From Fimenecus sp052273845 (GTDB lineage Bacteria > Bacillota > Clostridia > Oscillospirales > Acutalibacteraceae): a DNA stretch of 13,728 nucleotides. A model generated the notes under the pieces. That model was not told the origin of the DNA and made no database searches. It was given only the letters and a program-made list of their open reading frames with translations. The stretch lies in the NCBI GenBank assembly GCA_052273845.1, contig DAVZHM010000050.1, positions 1 to 13,728 of the forward strand, in the 5' to 3' direction. Made by a program: the position numbers and the translations under genes. Of this stretch, positions 5,675-12,695 are shown piece after piece (positions within the stretch are counted from its first letter, which is position 1; each line of letters opens with the position of its first letter).

Positions 5675-6210
5675 TTATTGAACAATGTTCCCCTACGCTT
5701 GCCGGGCTGAAAACGGCGAACCTTTTTCCGTGCAGATACGACAGTAAAGATACACTGTGGAATGAAATTCGCATCTTCAATCGTATGCTTTCACATAAAG
5801 GTGTGCGACTATTACCGATTCGGGCGAAAGATAATTTTGCTCTTATTTATCTTTACCGCCCTGAAAGATTGAAATCTGACATAAGCAATGAGCTTTCTTC
5901 AGAGATATTACAAATGCAAGGATATAGCAGTACTGACATGAACAGTTGTATTGTGGAACTGATTCGCCGATTCAGAGATTATTCGGAATTTCCCCATGAA
6001 ATTGGTTTGTTCCTTGGATACCCACCGGAAGATGTGAAAGGTTTTATTGAACACAGAGGTAATGACTGTAAATGTGTCGGCTGCTGGAAAGTGTACGGCG
6101 ACGAAGAACACGCAAGAAAATGCTTCGCCGATTATAAGAAATGCACACGTATTTACAAAGAGCAGTATGAAAAAGGAAAAACAATTGAACGGCTCACCGT
6201 AGCTGTTTGA
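5659..6210 (+). CDS. DUF3793 family protein
   Basis: This 183-residue protein shows the features of DUF3793: an N-terminal CSPTLAGLKTANLFPC (10-25), LIYLYRPERL (62-71), the diagnostic FPHEIGLFLGYPPEDVKGFI (101-120) and CVGCWKVYGD (129-138). It is Cys-rich: C10, C25, C87, C127, C129, C132, C145 and C152, several of which are typical of the family. The Cys cluster suggests a metal or redox role, but no function is established to my knowledge. It is predicted soluble. AAGGAGG stands close before ATG 5659, within the DUF2325 gene. The flavodoxin gene follows 34 bases after the stop; DUF3793 next to flavodoxin or feo genes is a recurring arrangement in Clostridia (from memory, not searched). Confidence 0.92.
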   Translation: MSEQMIIEQCSPTLAGLKTANLFPCRYDSKDTLWNEIRIFNRMLSHKGVRLLPIRAKDNFALIYLYRPERLKSDISNELSSEILQMQGYSSTDMNSCIVELIRRFRDYSEFPHEIGLFLGYPPEDVKGFIEHRGNDCKCVGCWKVYGDEEHARKCFADYKKCTRIYKEQYEKGKTIERLTVAV

Positions 6211-6244
6211 TGATATATTTTGAGAAAGGTTGGTATAATACCAT

Positions 6245-6670
6245 ATGAGTAAAATCGCAATAGTTTATTGGAGTGGAACAGGAAACACACAGGCAATGGC
6301 AAATGCAGTGCTGGAGGGCGCTAAGGAAAAAGGTGCGGAAGCAGTAATGTTGACGACGGCTGAATTTGATGCCGCAATGATTCCGGCTTTTGACGCCATT
6401 GCCTTTGGGTGCCCTGCTATGGGCGCAGAAGTATTGGAGGAAGAAGAATTTGAACCGATGTTCTCTGCCTGCGAATCTTTATTGAAAGATAAACGAATCG
6501 CTCTGTTTGGTTCGTATGGCTGGGGTGATGGAGAGTGGATGCGTAACTGGGAGGAAAGCTGTGTTTCCGATGGCGCAAAATTAGCTTGCGACAGTGTTAT
6601 TTGCAACGAAGCACCGGACGATGATGCTCTCAATGCTTGTAAAAAACTTGGGGCAGCATTGTGTGAATAA
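6245..6670 (+). CDS. Flavodoxin
   Basis: This 141-residue short-chain flavodoxin carries one-electron reducing power on FMN. The phosphate loop is WSGTGNT (9-15). The first isoalloxazine loop is FGCPAMGAEVLEE (54-66) and the second is FGSYGWGDGEWMRNWEE (88-104), both normal. Flavodoxins commonly replace ferredoxin when iron is short, which suits a place at the end of an iron-controlled locus. The ATG at 6245 is 34 bases after DUF3793, with only a weak AAAGG about 15 bases upstream. A 13-base palindrome (6231-6243) containing TATAAT lies just before the start; I see no -35 to match it. A terminator follows at 6698. Confidence 0.95.
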   Translation: MSKIAIVYWSGTGNTQAMANAVLEGAKEKGAEAVMLTTAEFDAAMIPAFDAIAFGCPAMGAEVLEEEEFEPMFSACESLLKDKRIALFGSYGWGDGEWMRNWEESCVSDGAKLACDSVICNEAPDDDALNACKKLGAALCE

Positions 6671-6697
6671 AAGAGACACTTAATGATAAAATAAGAC

Positions 6698-6740
6698 AAG
6701 ACCGTCAGATCTCATTCGAGACTTGATGGTCTTACATTTT
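6698..6740 (+). terminator. Terminator at the end of the iron locus
   Basis: AAGACCGTCA (6698-6707) pairs with TGATGGTCTT (6724-6733) with one G-T pair. Inside, CTC (6711-6713) pairs with GAG (6718-6720). ACATTTT follows. It is placed 28 bases after the flavodoxin stop. Confidence 0.65.
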
Positions 6741-6968
6741 GCGATTGTATTTCAGAAAATACAAAGCTCAATACATTCAACACAAGTGTCAATCCACCGA
6801 TCAGGACAAAAGAAGCATAGAGTCCTTCCCGCAAGCCATCCGAATCCCGCTGACCAAAGCGGATGGAAAACACAGCACCGCTCCCCATCCAATGAGGCAA
6901 TGGAAAAACTGATTCATACTGTAATCGACCCGTTGCCCGGTGTAGTTAGCTGTGATTGCAATATTATC
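6735..6968 (-). pseudogene. MATE-family transporter remnant
   Basis: Two minus-strand frames joined by a frameshift read like an internal piece of a MATE (multidrug and toxin extrusion) transporter. From about 6968 downward one frame gives AITANYTGQRVDYSMNQFF, in the position of the family's conserved A.YT.g.RVD..... segment. From about 6900 another frame gives WMGSGAVFSIRFGQRDSDGL and YASFVLIGGLTLVLNVLSF, like the GaG.A.fs..fG....... helix pair. There is a stop at 6969-6971 upstream and no start, no ribosome-binding site and no continuation, so this is a relic of at most 80 codons. The assignment rests on pattern memory. Confidence 0.45.
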
Positions 6969-7148
6969 CTATCACGAATCAAAGATATTAAAGGATTGCG
7001 GTTATAATGCTGCAATGTGACCGCTCTATTGCAGTCAATGCATCATAAATCTATTTCCTTTATTTTAGAGTTGTTTTTAAAGCAAGATGACGAAATGGAA
7101 GTCTGTCCCGACATGGAGACCTGTTGCACGATGATGTGTTCTATTTCG

Positions 7149-7192
7149 GCAAAATGTTTTGCATTTTACAAAAACGCTTGCATTTTGCAAAA
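7149..7192. promoter_or_regulatory. Operator-like repeats at the symporter promoter
   Basis: A perfect palindrome GCAAAA-TG-TTTTGC (7149-7162) runs into TTGCATTTTACAA (7159-7171), and a third element, TTGCATTTTGCAA (7178-7190), repeats it 19 bases on. The last covers the -35 hexamer. Repeats of one palindromic unit at two-turn spacing over a promoter are typical of a repressor site. No matching regulator gene is in the window. Confidence 0.5.
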
Positions 7193-7206
7193 CTTCGCCT
7201 TATAAT
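7178..7206 (+). promoter_or_regulatory. Promoter of the GPH symporter gene
   Basis: TTGCAT (7178-7183) and consensus TATAAT (7201-7206) are 17 bases apart. Transcription would start near 7213, about 60 bases before the ATG. Confidence 0.8.
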
Positions 7207-7222
7207 CGTTTTAGATACATGC

Positions 7223-7260
7223 AGGGAAGCGTGTTTTTACACTCTTCCCTTGTTTTTATT
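7223..7260 (+). terminator. Leader terminator/attenuator before the symporter gene
   Basis: AGGGAAG (7223-7229) pairs with CTTCCCT (7244-7250). After one mismatch, GTGT (7231-7234) pairs with ACAC (7239-7242) around TTTT. TGTTTTTATT follows. It lies about 10 bases after the predicted transcript start and just before the GGAGG ribosome-binding site, so it should cut most transcripts unless something prevents it. The leader upstream of it is too short for an ordinary riboswitch. Confidence 0.6.
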
Positions 7261-7272
7261 TGGAGGCGTATT

Positions 7273-8736
7273 ATGCAAAACACATTACCCAAAAAGAAAA
7301 AATGCGGATATGCTTTCGGCATTTTCACGGAATCCCTGATTTACAATATGTTCTATACATATTACCTGACTTTTTTGGTCGAAATCGTTGGGATTCAGCC
7401 GCGCTTTGCTTCGATTGTGATATTCATTTCCATCGCTTGGGACGCTGTAACCGACCCGATGATTGGCAGTTATACCGACCGTGCGGGTGTCGACAAACGC
7501 AAGGTGATGAAAATGTCCGTAATCCCGCTTGCCTTGGTGTTTGTGGTGGCGTGGACGAGTTTCGGTGCAGGCTTTTCCGGTCAGTTTGTAAAGGTTTTGG
7601 TTTACACGGTCATTTCTATGCTGATTTGGGTATTTTACACCTTGTATACCATTCCGTATTACGCGGTGGTCGCGGAATTGACGGAAGATTACGACGAACG
7701 CACAAGCATTCGCTCTCTGTCCTCTTTGCTCAACGCCGTAGCGGTAGGGCTCGGCAATATTTTGCCCGCTTTGGTGCCGACAGTTGCCGTATTGCTGTCC
7801 GAAAAATACCAAAGCAATGCCTATGCCGTTATTGCGGCAATCATCAGTGTGCTTGCCGTAGTGTTCGGCTTTATTTGCTGTAAATCGTTAGAGGGGATTT
7901 ATACCCCGAAAACTGTTTCCGCCGCAGGGGCGGAAAAAAGCAGTGTTAGAAATACATTTCGCTCGTTTGGCGAGGTCTTAAAGCTGAAACCGGCAAAATG
8001 GTTTTTGCTGTTTGTCTTTTTCTTCTTGGCGGCGTCCTCTATGATTCAGTCTAACCTGACATATATGGTGATTGACTGCATCGGTATGGAATACGATACA
8101 GGCATTACCTTTGTCATTCTTTCTTTGGTTGTGTTTATGGCGATTACGGTGCCTTTGGTGGAAAAAACCGCCCAAAAGAAAGACCGCCGCTTTGCCGCTA
8201 TTGTATTTTTAAGCCTAACCTGTGTCGGGGAGTTATTGTTGAAAATTATTGGGTTAGATTTGCGCATTGGGGATTTCCCGATTATGTGTATCGTAAGTCC
8301 CGCGCTTTTGGGCTTAGGTGCCGGCACATTCTGGACGCTGTTCTACTCCATGGGCTACGATTTGGTGGAACTTGACGAGTTCAAAAACGGCAAGCGCCGC
8401 GAATCCATCATTACAGCGTTGCCGCAGCTTGTGCAAAAGTTCGGCTCGGCGTTCGGCATCTTGGCGGCAGGGCAACTTTTGTCCCTGTATGGGTACGATG
8501 CTTCTGCCGATGTGGCAGGGAAGGAAAGTTTGATTCGCCGTATAAGCGACGCGCACATCATAAACGGTATGGAAAATATCGCAACACTCATTCCCGCAGT
8601 TTTAATCGCACTTTCCGTTTTGGCGTGTGTGGCATACCCGATGACGCGTAAAACCTTTGAAGCGCTCAAAGCACAGTTGGAGAAAAAGCGCGCAGGCGAA
8701 ACCTATTCTACGGATGGCTTTGACCATATCCTGTGA
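7273..8736 (+). CDS. GPH-family (MelB-like) cation:sugar symporter
   Basis: This 487-residue membrane protein of the MFS_2 / glycoside-pentoside-hexuronide family probably imports a sugar or glycoside with Na+ or H+. It opens with KKCGYAFGIFTESLIYNMFYTYYLTFL. Helix II carries WDAVTDPMIGSYTDR (56-70), in which D57 and D61 fit the cation-binding Asp pair of MelB (D55, D59). IPYYAVVAELTEDYDERT follows in the helix IV-V region. About twelve hydrophobic spans are present and the length is normal. The substrate cannot be told. ATG 7273 is chosen because GGAGG lies 6 bases upstream; the frame stays open to 7159, but that stretch is promoter and leader. The radical SAM gene starts 43 bases downstream with no terminator between, so they may share a transcript. 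Confidence 0.9.
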   Translation: MQNTLPKKKKCGYAFGIFTESLIYNMFYTYYLTFLVEIVGIQPRFASIVIFISIAWDAVTDPMIGSYTDRAGVDKRKVMKMSVIPLALVFVVAWTSFGAGFSGQFVKVLVYTVISMLIWVFYTLYTIPYYAVVAELTEDYDERTSIRSLSSLLNAVAVGLGNILPALVPTVAVLLSEKYQSNAYAVIAAIISVLAVVFGFICCKSLEGIYTPKTVSAAGAEKSSVRNTFRSFGEVLKLKPAKWFLLFVFFFLAASSMIQSNLTYMVIDCIGMEYDTGITFVILSLVVFMAITVPLVEKTAQKKDRRFAAIVFLSLTCVGELLLKIIGLDLRIGDFPIMCIVSPALLGLGAGTFWTLFYSMGYDLVELDEFKNGKRRESIITALPQLVQKFGSAFGILAAGQLLSLYGYDASADVAGKESLIRRISDAHIINGMENIATLIPAVLIALSVLACVAYPMTRKTFEALKAQLEKKRAGETYSTDGFDHIL

Positions 8737-8779
8737 TGGTTATTTTCGACAATAAATCCATTGAACTTTACGGTGGCAT

Positions 8780-10480
8780 ATGAAATCGATTATTTGCGCG
8801 TTAAACTCAAAATATATCCATTCTTCTCTTGCGCCTTGGTGCCTGCTTGCGGGTGTCAGGGCGTATTGTTGCGACGGGATTTCTGCAAAAGTGCTTGAGG
8901 GCACGGTCAATGAACCACGAAAAGCGGTCTTAAATCGGGTGCTTTCTGAAAACGCCGATGTAATTGGCTTTTCCACCTATATTTGGAATGTGACTGCCGT
9001 TTTGGAACTTGCTGAACAAATCAAAGCACAGCGCCCACACACAAATATTGTGCTCGGTGGGCCTGAAGTTTCCTATCGGGCGGGGCAGGTTTTAGAAGAG
9101 TATCCGTTTGTTGATTTTGTGATTTCCGGCGAGGGCGAACGCCCTTTCGCTTTGCTTTTAAATGCTATACAGGTAGGGGAGTATGAAGCGCTTCTTAAAA
9201 TAGACGGACTTTGTTGCCGAACGGAAAACGGTTTGCATTTGTCTGCGCCTTGTTTGCCGATACAAGACCCCGTTTCGCCGTATTGTGATGAATTTTTCGA
9301 TGCTTTAAAAGGGCGTATCGCGTATCTCGAAACTTCGCGCGGTTGTCCGTATTCCTGTGCGTTTTGCCTGTCGGGGCGGTGCGGTACCGTGCGCTTTTTC
9401 GATTTGAAAACTGCCAAAAAGAACATTTTGCTATTGGCAAACAGCGGGGCACAGACAGTGAAACTTGTTGACCGCACCTTTAATGCAAATAAAAAGCGCG
9501 CCTACGAACTGTTTTCGTTTATCATTGCGCAGTACGGAAAGGAAATCCCGGACGGCGTCTGTTTCCACTTTGAAATCGCAGGCGATATTTTGGACGATTC
9601 CTTACTCTCGCTATTGGCAACCGCGCCGAAAGGGGCAATTCAACTGGAAATCGGCTTGCAGAGTTTTCACGAAAAAACGCTTGATGCCATTCATCGCAAA
9701 ACCGATACGCAAAAATTGGTTGCCAATATCCGAAAACTGCTTGCGCCGCGCAATATCCACATCCACATTGATTTGATTGCAGGGCTGCCTTATGAGGATT
9801 ATCCCTGTTTTTCAAAAAGCTTTGATTTGGCGTTTTCGTTGCAACCCGATATGTTGCAATTCGGCTTTTTAAAACTGCTGTATGGCGCGCCGATGCGCGA
9901 AAACCGTGCGGAATATCCTTGCGTGTTTTCCGACACACCGCCTTACGAAGTGCAGTCCACACCTTGGCTTACCGCGGAAGAACTTCATAAAATGCACGAA
10001 ACGGAAGACGCGTTTGACCGTGTGTATAACAGTGGGCGTTTTCGTCGCACCGTAGCATATGCGCTCTCAAAATCCAAACTGACGCCGTTTGCCTTTTTCA
10101 CTTCGTTTGCCTTGTGGCTCAAAGAACAGCAAGGCGAAAGCGCCAAACTGCCGTTAGATGTTTATTCGGAGCACTTTTATCATTTCTTGTGCACGTTGCC
10201 GCAAAGCGAACAGGCGGTTTTACGCGACAAAATGGTTTGCGACCGCCTTGCTACTAATGCTTCGGGCGTATTGCCCGCATTTTTGAAAGTGGCGGACTCT
10301 CGCTTGAAAGTCGTGCGCACAGCGTTAAACGCTTGCGCAGATATGCGGACTTTGCCCTCGGTAAAACGCGCGGTTGCCATTCTGTACAGCGAAAACCGTG
10401 CTGTATATGTGGATTATACCGAAGCCGACCGTGTGACAGGGGAATATCCTTTGCAGTATATTTCTTTAAAAGAAAAATAA
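8780..10480 (+). CDS. B12-binding-domain radical SAM protein (DUF4080 type)
   Basis: This 566-residue protein has an N-terminal cobalamin-binding-like Rossmann domain (about 1-140: NSKYIHSSLAPWCL, DVIGFSTYIWN, VLGGPEVSYR, VDFVISGEGERPF). A radical SAM domain follows with the cluster motif C189-PYS-C193-AF-C196 (ETSRGCPYSCAFCLSG) and later IQLEIGLQSFHEKTL and HIDLIAGLPYED. The C-terminal region, about 380-566, fits DUF4080. The DxHxxG cobalamin-ligating His motif is not visible, so cobalamin, if bound, may be base-on or absent. Members are annotated widely in Clostridia without a known reaction. The ribosome-binding site is weak (GGTGG before ATG 8780). It probably continues the symporter transcript and ends at the terminator near 10574. 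Confidence 0.88.
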   Translation: MKSIICALNSKYIHSSLAPWCLLAGVRAYCCDGISAKVLEGTVNEPRKAVLNRVLSENADVIGFSTYIWNVTAVLELAEQIKAQRPHTNIVLGGPEVSYRAGQVLEEYPFVDFVISGEGERPFALLLNAIQVGEYEALLKIDGLCCRTENGLHLSAPCLPIQDPVSPYCDEFFDALKGRIAYLETSRGCPYSCAFCLSGRCGTVRFFDLKTAKKNILLLANSGAQTVKLVDRTFNANKKRAYELFSFIIAQYGKEIPDGVCFHFEIAGDILDDSLLSLLATAPKGAIQLEIGLQSFHEKTLDAIHRKTDTQKLVANIRKLLAPRNIHIHIDLIAGLPYEDYPCFSKSFDLAFSLQPDMLQFGFLKLLYGAPMRENRAEYPCVFSDTPPYEVQSTPWLTAEELHKMHETEDAFDRVYNSGRFRRTVAYALSKSKLTPFAFFTSFALWLKEQQGESAKLPLDVYSEHFYHFLCTLPQSEQAVLRDKMVCDRLATNASGVLPAFLKVADSRLKVVRTALNACADMRTLPSVKRAVAILYSENRAVYVDYTEADRVTGEYPLQYISLKEK

Positions 10481-10573
10481 AAAATTTTCAGGTTCATTTG
10501 AACTCGAAATCAAACCGAATTATTGCTTTTTCTGCGTGAATACGGTAAAAAAAACAATATTTATATTTGAATT

Positions 10574-10615
10574 TGCCGTCCGAAACCGCATTGCCGTGTT
10601 TTGGACGGCATTTTT
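10574..10615 (+). terminator. Strong terminator after the radical SAM gene
   Basis: TGCCGTCCGAAAC (10574-10586) pairs with GTTTTGGACGGCA (10598-10610) over 13 bp with one G-T pair, followed by five T. It lies 94 bases after the radical SAM stop. The rest of 10481-10683 shows nothing else clear. Confidence 0.85.
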
Positions 10616-10683
10616 CGCATAAAATAGGAAAAAAACGATGATTTCGCGGTCGAAACGTCCCGTTCACCCGTGCGCGCCAACGC

Positions 10684-10712
10684 TTGCCAAGGCAAAATTT
10701 TTATGATACTAT
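10684..10712 (+). promoter_or_regulatory. Promoter of the NfeD/SPFH pair
   Basis: TTGCCA (10684-10689) and TACTAT (10707-10712) are 17 bases apart. The -35 is part of a TTGCC-AA-GGCAA palindrome (10684-10695). A second palindrome, ACATAAG-GA-CTTATGT (10720-10735), lies just after the likely transcript start and may be an operator. Confidence 0.6.
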
Positions 10713-10755
10713 AAGCACAACATAAGGACTTATGTGAAAGAAAGGTGGGAGCGAT

Positions 10756-11211
10756 ATGCTGACAATTTCATCGACCGCTTTAACCGTTATCTGGATTGTG
10801 ATGTTGGTTATTTTCCTTGTGATGGAAGCAGCAACCGTGCAGTTGGTATCCGCGTGGTTTGCACTCGGCGCTTTGTGCGCGCTCATAGCAAATCTCTGTG
10901 GGGTGGGTGTAATTTGGCAAATTGTTTTGTTCCTGTTGGCATCTGCAATTTGTCTGATTGCCACAAGGCCGTTCGTCAAGAAACTGACGGCGGCAAAAAT
11001 CCAAAAGACAAATGCGGACCGCTGTATCGGTGAAGAAGCCGTTGTGCTCGAGGAAATCGACAATTTGCAGTCCAAAGGACTTGTGAAATGCGGCGGCAAC
11101 ACTTGGACAGCGCGCTCGTCGGATGGCAGTATTATTCCGAAAGACGCGGTGGTCACGGTGGAGCGAATGGAAGGCGTTAAGCTGATTGTCAAAAATCAGC
11201 CAAAACAATAA
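10756..11211 (+). CDS. NfeD-like membrane protein
   Basis: This 151-residue protein has an N-terminal membrane part with about three spans (roughly 7-25, 29-47, 51-69) and a C-terminal OB-fold domain (about 88-147) with the NfeD pattern: IGEEAVVLEEIDNLQSKGLVKCGGNTWTARSSDG and VERMEGVKLIV. Short NfeD proteins are encoded beside SPFH/stomatin-like proteins in many bacteria (for example the ybbJ-qmcA pair) and are thought to work with them in membrane organisation. It lacks the serine-protease half of long NfeD. The ATG at 10756 follows AAGGTGGGAGCGAT. The SPFH gene starts 22 bases after its stop. Confidence 0.9.
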   Translation: MLTISSTALTVIWIVMLVIFLVMEAATVQLVSAWFALGALCALIANLCGVGVIWQIVLFLLASAICLIATRPFVKKLTAAKIQKTNADRCIGEEAVVLEEIDNLQSKGLVKCGGNTWTARSSDGSIIPKDAVVTVERMEGVKLIVKNQPKQ

Positions 11212-11233
11212 TGATTCAAACGGAGGGTAACTT

Positions 11234-12184
11234 ATGTGGATTTATGTTCTTTTAGGTATCGTATTGGTAATTCTGTTGATTGTGGCGGCAAATATCAAAG
11301 TCGTACCGCAATCGAAAGCGTATGTCATTGAGCGCCTCGGCGCATATATGACGACTTGGCAAACGGGCTTTCACATTAAAATCCCGTTCTTTGAGAGAGT
11401 CGCAAAAATTGTCTCGTTAAAAGAGCAGGTGGTTGATTTCGCACCGCAGCCGGTTATTACAAAAGATAATGTCACCATGCAGATTGACACGGTTGTGTTC
11501 TTCCAAATTACCGACCCGAAACTCTACACCTACGGCGTAGAAGCGCCGCTGTCCGCGATTGAGAATTTGACCGCGACCACGCTTCGCAACATCATCGGTG
11601 AATTGGAACTCGACAGCACGCTGACTTCGCGCGACACTATCAATGCAAAAATTCGTGTGATTTTGGATGAAGCCACAGACCCGTGGGGCATCAAAGTCAA
11701 CCGCGTGGAACTGAAAAACATCATTCCGCCGCGTGAAATTCAAGATGCGATGGAAAAACAAATGAAAGCTGAACGCCAACGCCGTGAAGCCATTTTGACC
11801 GCAGAAGGTGAAAAGGCGAGTAAAATTCTTGTGGCTGAAGGGCATAAAGAATCGCAGATTCTCAACGCCGAAGCCGAAAAACAGGCGGCAATTTTGCGTG
11901 CCGAGGCCGTGAAAGAAACCAAAATTCGCGAAGCCGAAGGTGAAGCGCAGGCAATCCTTGCCGTGCAGCAGGCAAATGCGGACGCTATTCGCATGATTAA
12001 CGAAGCCAAACCCGGCGATGCGGTCATTGCGATTAAGAGCCTGGAAGCGTTTGCAAAAGCTGCAGACGGCAAAGCAACCAAAATCATTATTCCGTCCGAA
12101 ATTCAAAGCCTCGCAGGGCTTGCGACCGGCTTGAAAGAATTGGTAACGGACGCACCCAACGAAAGCGACAAAGCAAAGAAATAA
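11234..12184 (+). CDS. SPFH/band 7 (stomatin/QmcA-like) protein
   Basis: This 316-residue protein has an N-terminal membrane anchor (about 3-20) and an SPFH domain (about 22-170: VPQSKAYVIERLGAYMTTWQTGFHIKIPFFERV, SLKEQVVDFAPQPVITKDNVTMQIDTVVFFQITD, TLRNIIGELELD, WGIKVNRVELKNIIPP). A long coiled coil follows. The coil shows six back-to-back 11-residue units from 179 to 244, each opening with AE (AERQRREAILT, AEGEKASKILV, AEGHKESQILN, AEAEKQAAILR, AEAVKETKIRE, AEGEAQAILAV), the hendecad pattern of oligomerising SPFH proteins. Such proteins build ring-like membrane microdomains. GGAGG lies 7 bases before the start, and the gene is the second of an operon with NfeD. The terminator begins 11 bases after the stop. 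Confidence 0.95.
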   Translation: MWIYVLLGIVLVILLIVAANIKVVPQSKAYVIERLGAYMTTWQTGFHIKIPFFERVAKIVSLKEQVVDFAPQPVITKDNVTMQIDTVVFFQITDPKLYTYGVEAPLSAIENLTATTLRNIIGELELDSTLTSRDTINAKIRVILDEATDPWGIKVNRVELKNIIPPREIQDAMEKQMKAERQRREAILTAEGEKASKILVAEGHKESQILNAEAEKQAAILRAEAVKETKIREAEGEAQAILAVQQANADAIRMINEAKPGDAVIAIKSLEAFAKAADGKATKIIIPSEIQSLAGLATGLKELVTDAPNESDKAKK

Positions 12185-12195
12185 TCAAATCTCAG

Positions 12196-12229
12196 AAAAA
12201 CGCGGGCGCAAAAAAACACCCGCGTTTTT
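12196..12229 (+). terminator. Strong terminator after the SPFH gene
   Basis: AAAAACGCGGG (12196-12206) pairs with CCCGCGTTTTT (12219-12229), an 11-bp perfect stem ending in five T. The symmetric A/T flanks let it work in both directions. Confidence 0.9.
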
Positions 12230-12254
12230 GTCTGCACGAAATGAGATGTACACA

Positions 12255-12283
12255 TTGACAACATATTCTATTTACGATAACCT
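12255..12283 (+). promoter_or_regulatory. Possible promoter upstream of the small ORF
   Basis: TTGACA (12255-12260) is perfect, but the hexamer 17 bases on is a poor TAACCT (12278-12283). A purine-rich leader follows (12307-12346) with GAGAGGAGAG at 12311-12320. Confidence 0.35.
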
Positions 12284-12345
12284 GAAAACACGTTTCATGT
12301 GATTTTAAAAAGAGAGGAGAGAAAAGAGAACGGTCGGAAAAGGGG

Positions 12346-12615
12346 ATGACCGTTTCAAATAGCGTGGCAAACGGTGTTTGCCGCGGATTTATGGTATTTG
12401 TGCATGAGGGGAATGGTTGGAAAACCATTGTTACGATTTTAGATGCGGCGGCAGGATTTTTCAATGCGTTATTTACCGACAACTCCATAATCAGCGATAT
12501 GGCATTCGACATTCTTTTAGGCCTTTTGTTCGCAGGTTTCAGTGTTTTTCAAACTGTTTTATCTGCGTTTAAGCCTACCGTCAAAAATGCAAATAAATTG
12601 ATTCGATTGCAATAA
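12346..12615 (+). CDS. Uncertain small hypothetical protein (89 aa)
   Basis: I do not recognise this protein. It would be 89 residues with a hydrophobic C-terminal half (about 54-74, FDILLGLLFAGFSVFQTVLSA). The start is poor: AAGGGG touches the ATG, too close for normal initiation, and the better purine block at 12311-12320 is too far away. ATG 12391 is an alternative but has no clear ribosome-binding site. A 7-bp stem (12329-12335 with 12348-12354) puts the AAGGGG and part of the start codon in its loop. It is preceded by a possible promoter and followed by a hairpin with a T run, so the region may be transcribed even if the ORF is not translated. Confidence 0.35.
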   Translation: MTVSNSVANGVCRGFMVFVHEGNGWKTIVTILDAAAGFFNALFTDNSIISDMAFDILLGLLFAGFSVFQTVLSAFKPTVKNANKLIRLQ

Positions 12616-12657
12616 GTTCTGAATACGCCTTTTATAACGGTTTTCGCATATTTTCCC

Positions 12658-12695
12658 CATTCACCTCCGATACTAAATCGGAGGTGAATGTTTTT
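12658..12695 (+). promoter_or_regulatory. Hairpin enclosing the DUF1003 ribosome-binding site
   Basis: CATTCACCTCCGA (12658-12670) pairs perfectly over 13 bp with TCGGAGGTGAATG (12678-12690) around TACTAAA, followed by five T (12691-12695). The right arm holds the whole GGAGGTG ribosome-binding site and the ATG at 12688. It has the shape of an intrinsic terminator for whatever lies upstream, and it would also hide the start of the DUF1003 gene. Confidence 0.75.

Noticed and set aside
6231..6243. TGGTATAATACCA as a promoter or operator for flavodoxin
   Set aside because: It contains TATAAT but there is no -35 at a proper distance and only 5 bases to the ATG; probably chance or a weak RNA element.
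6723..7007. Plus-strand ORF over the MATE relic
   Set aside because: The opposite strand carries the recognisable transporter pattern, and this ORF shows none.
7159..7272. N-terminal extension of the symporter by 38 codons
   Set aside because: The stretch contains the promoter, transcript start and leader hairpin; the ATG at 7273 has a clear GGAGG.
12192..12512. Minus-strand ORF opposite the small 12346 ORF
   Set aside because: It runs through the SPFH terminator and has no ribosome-binding site or recognisable pattern.
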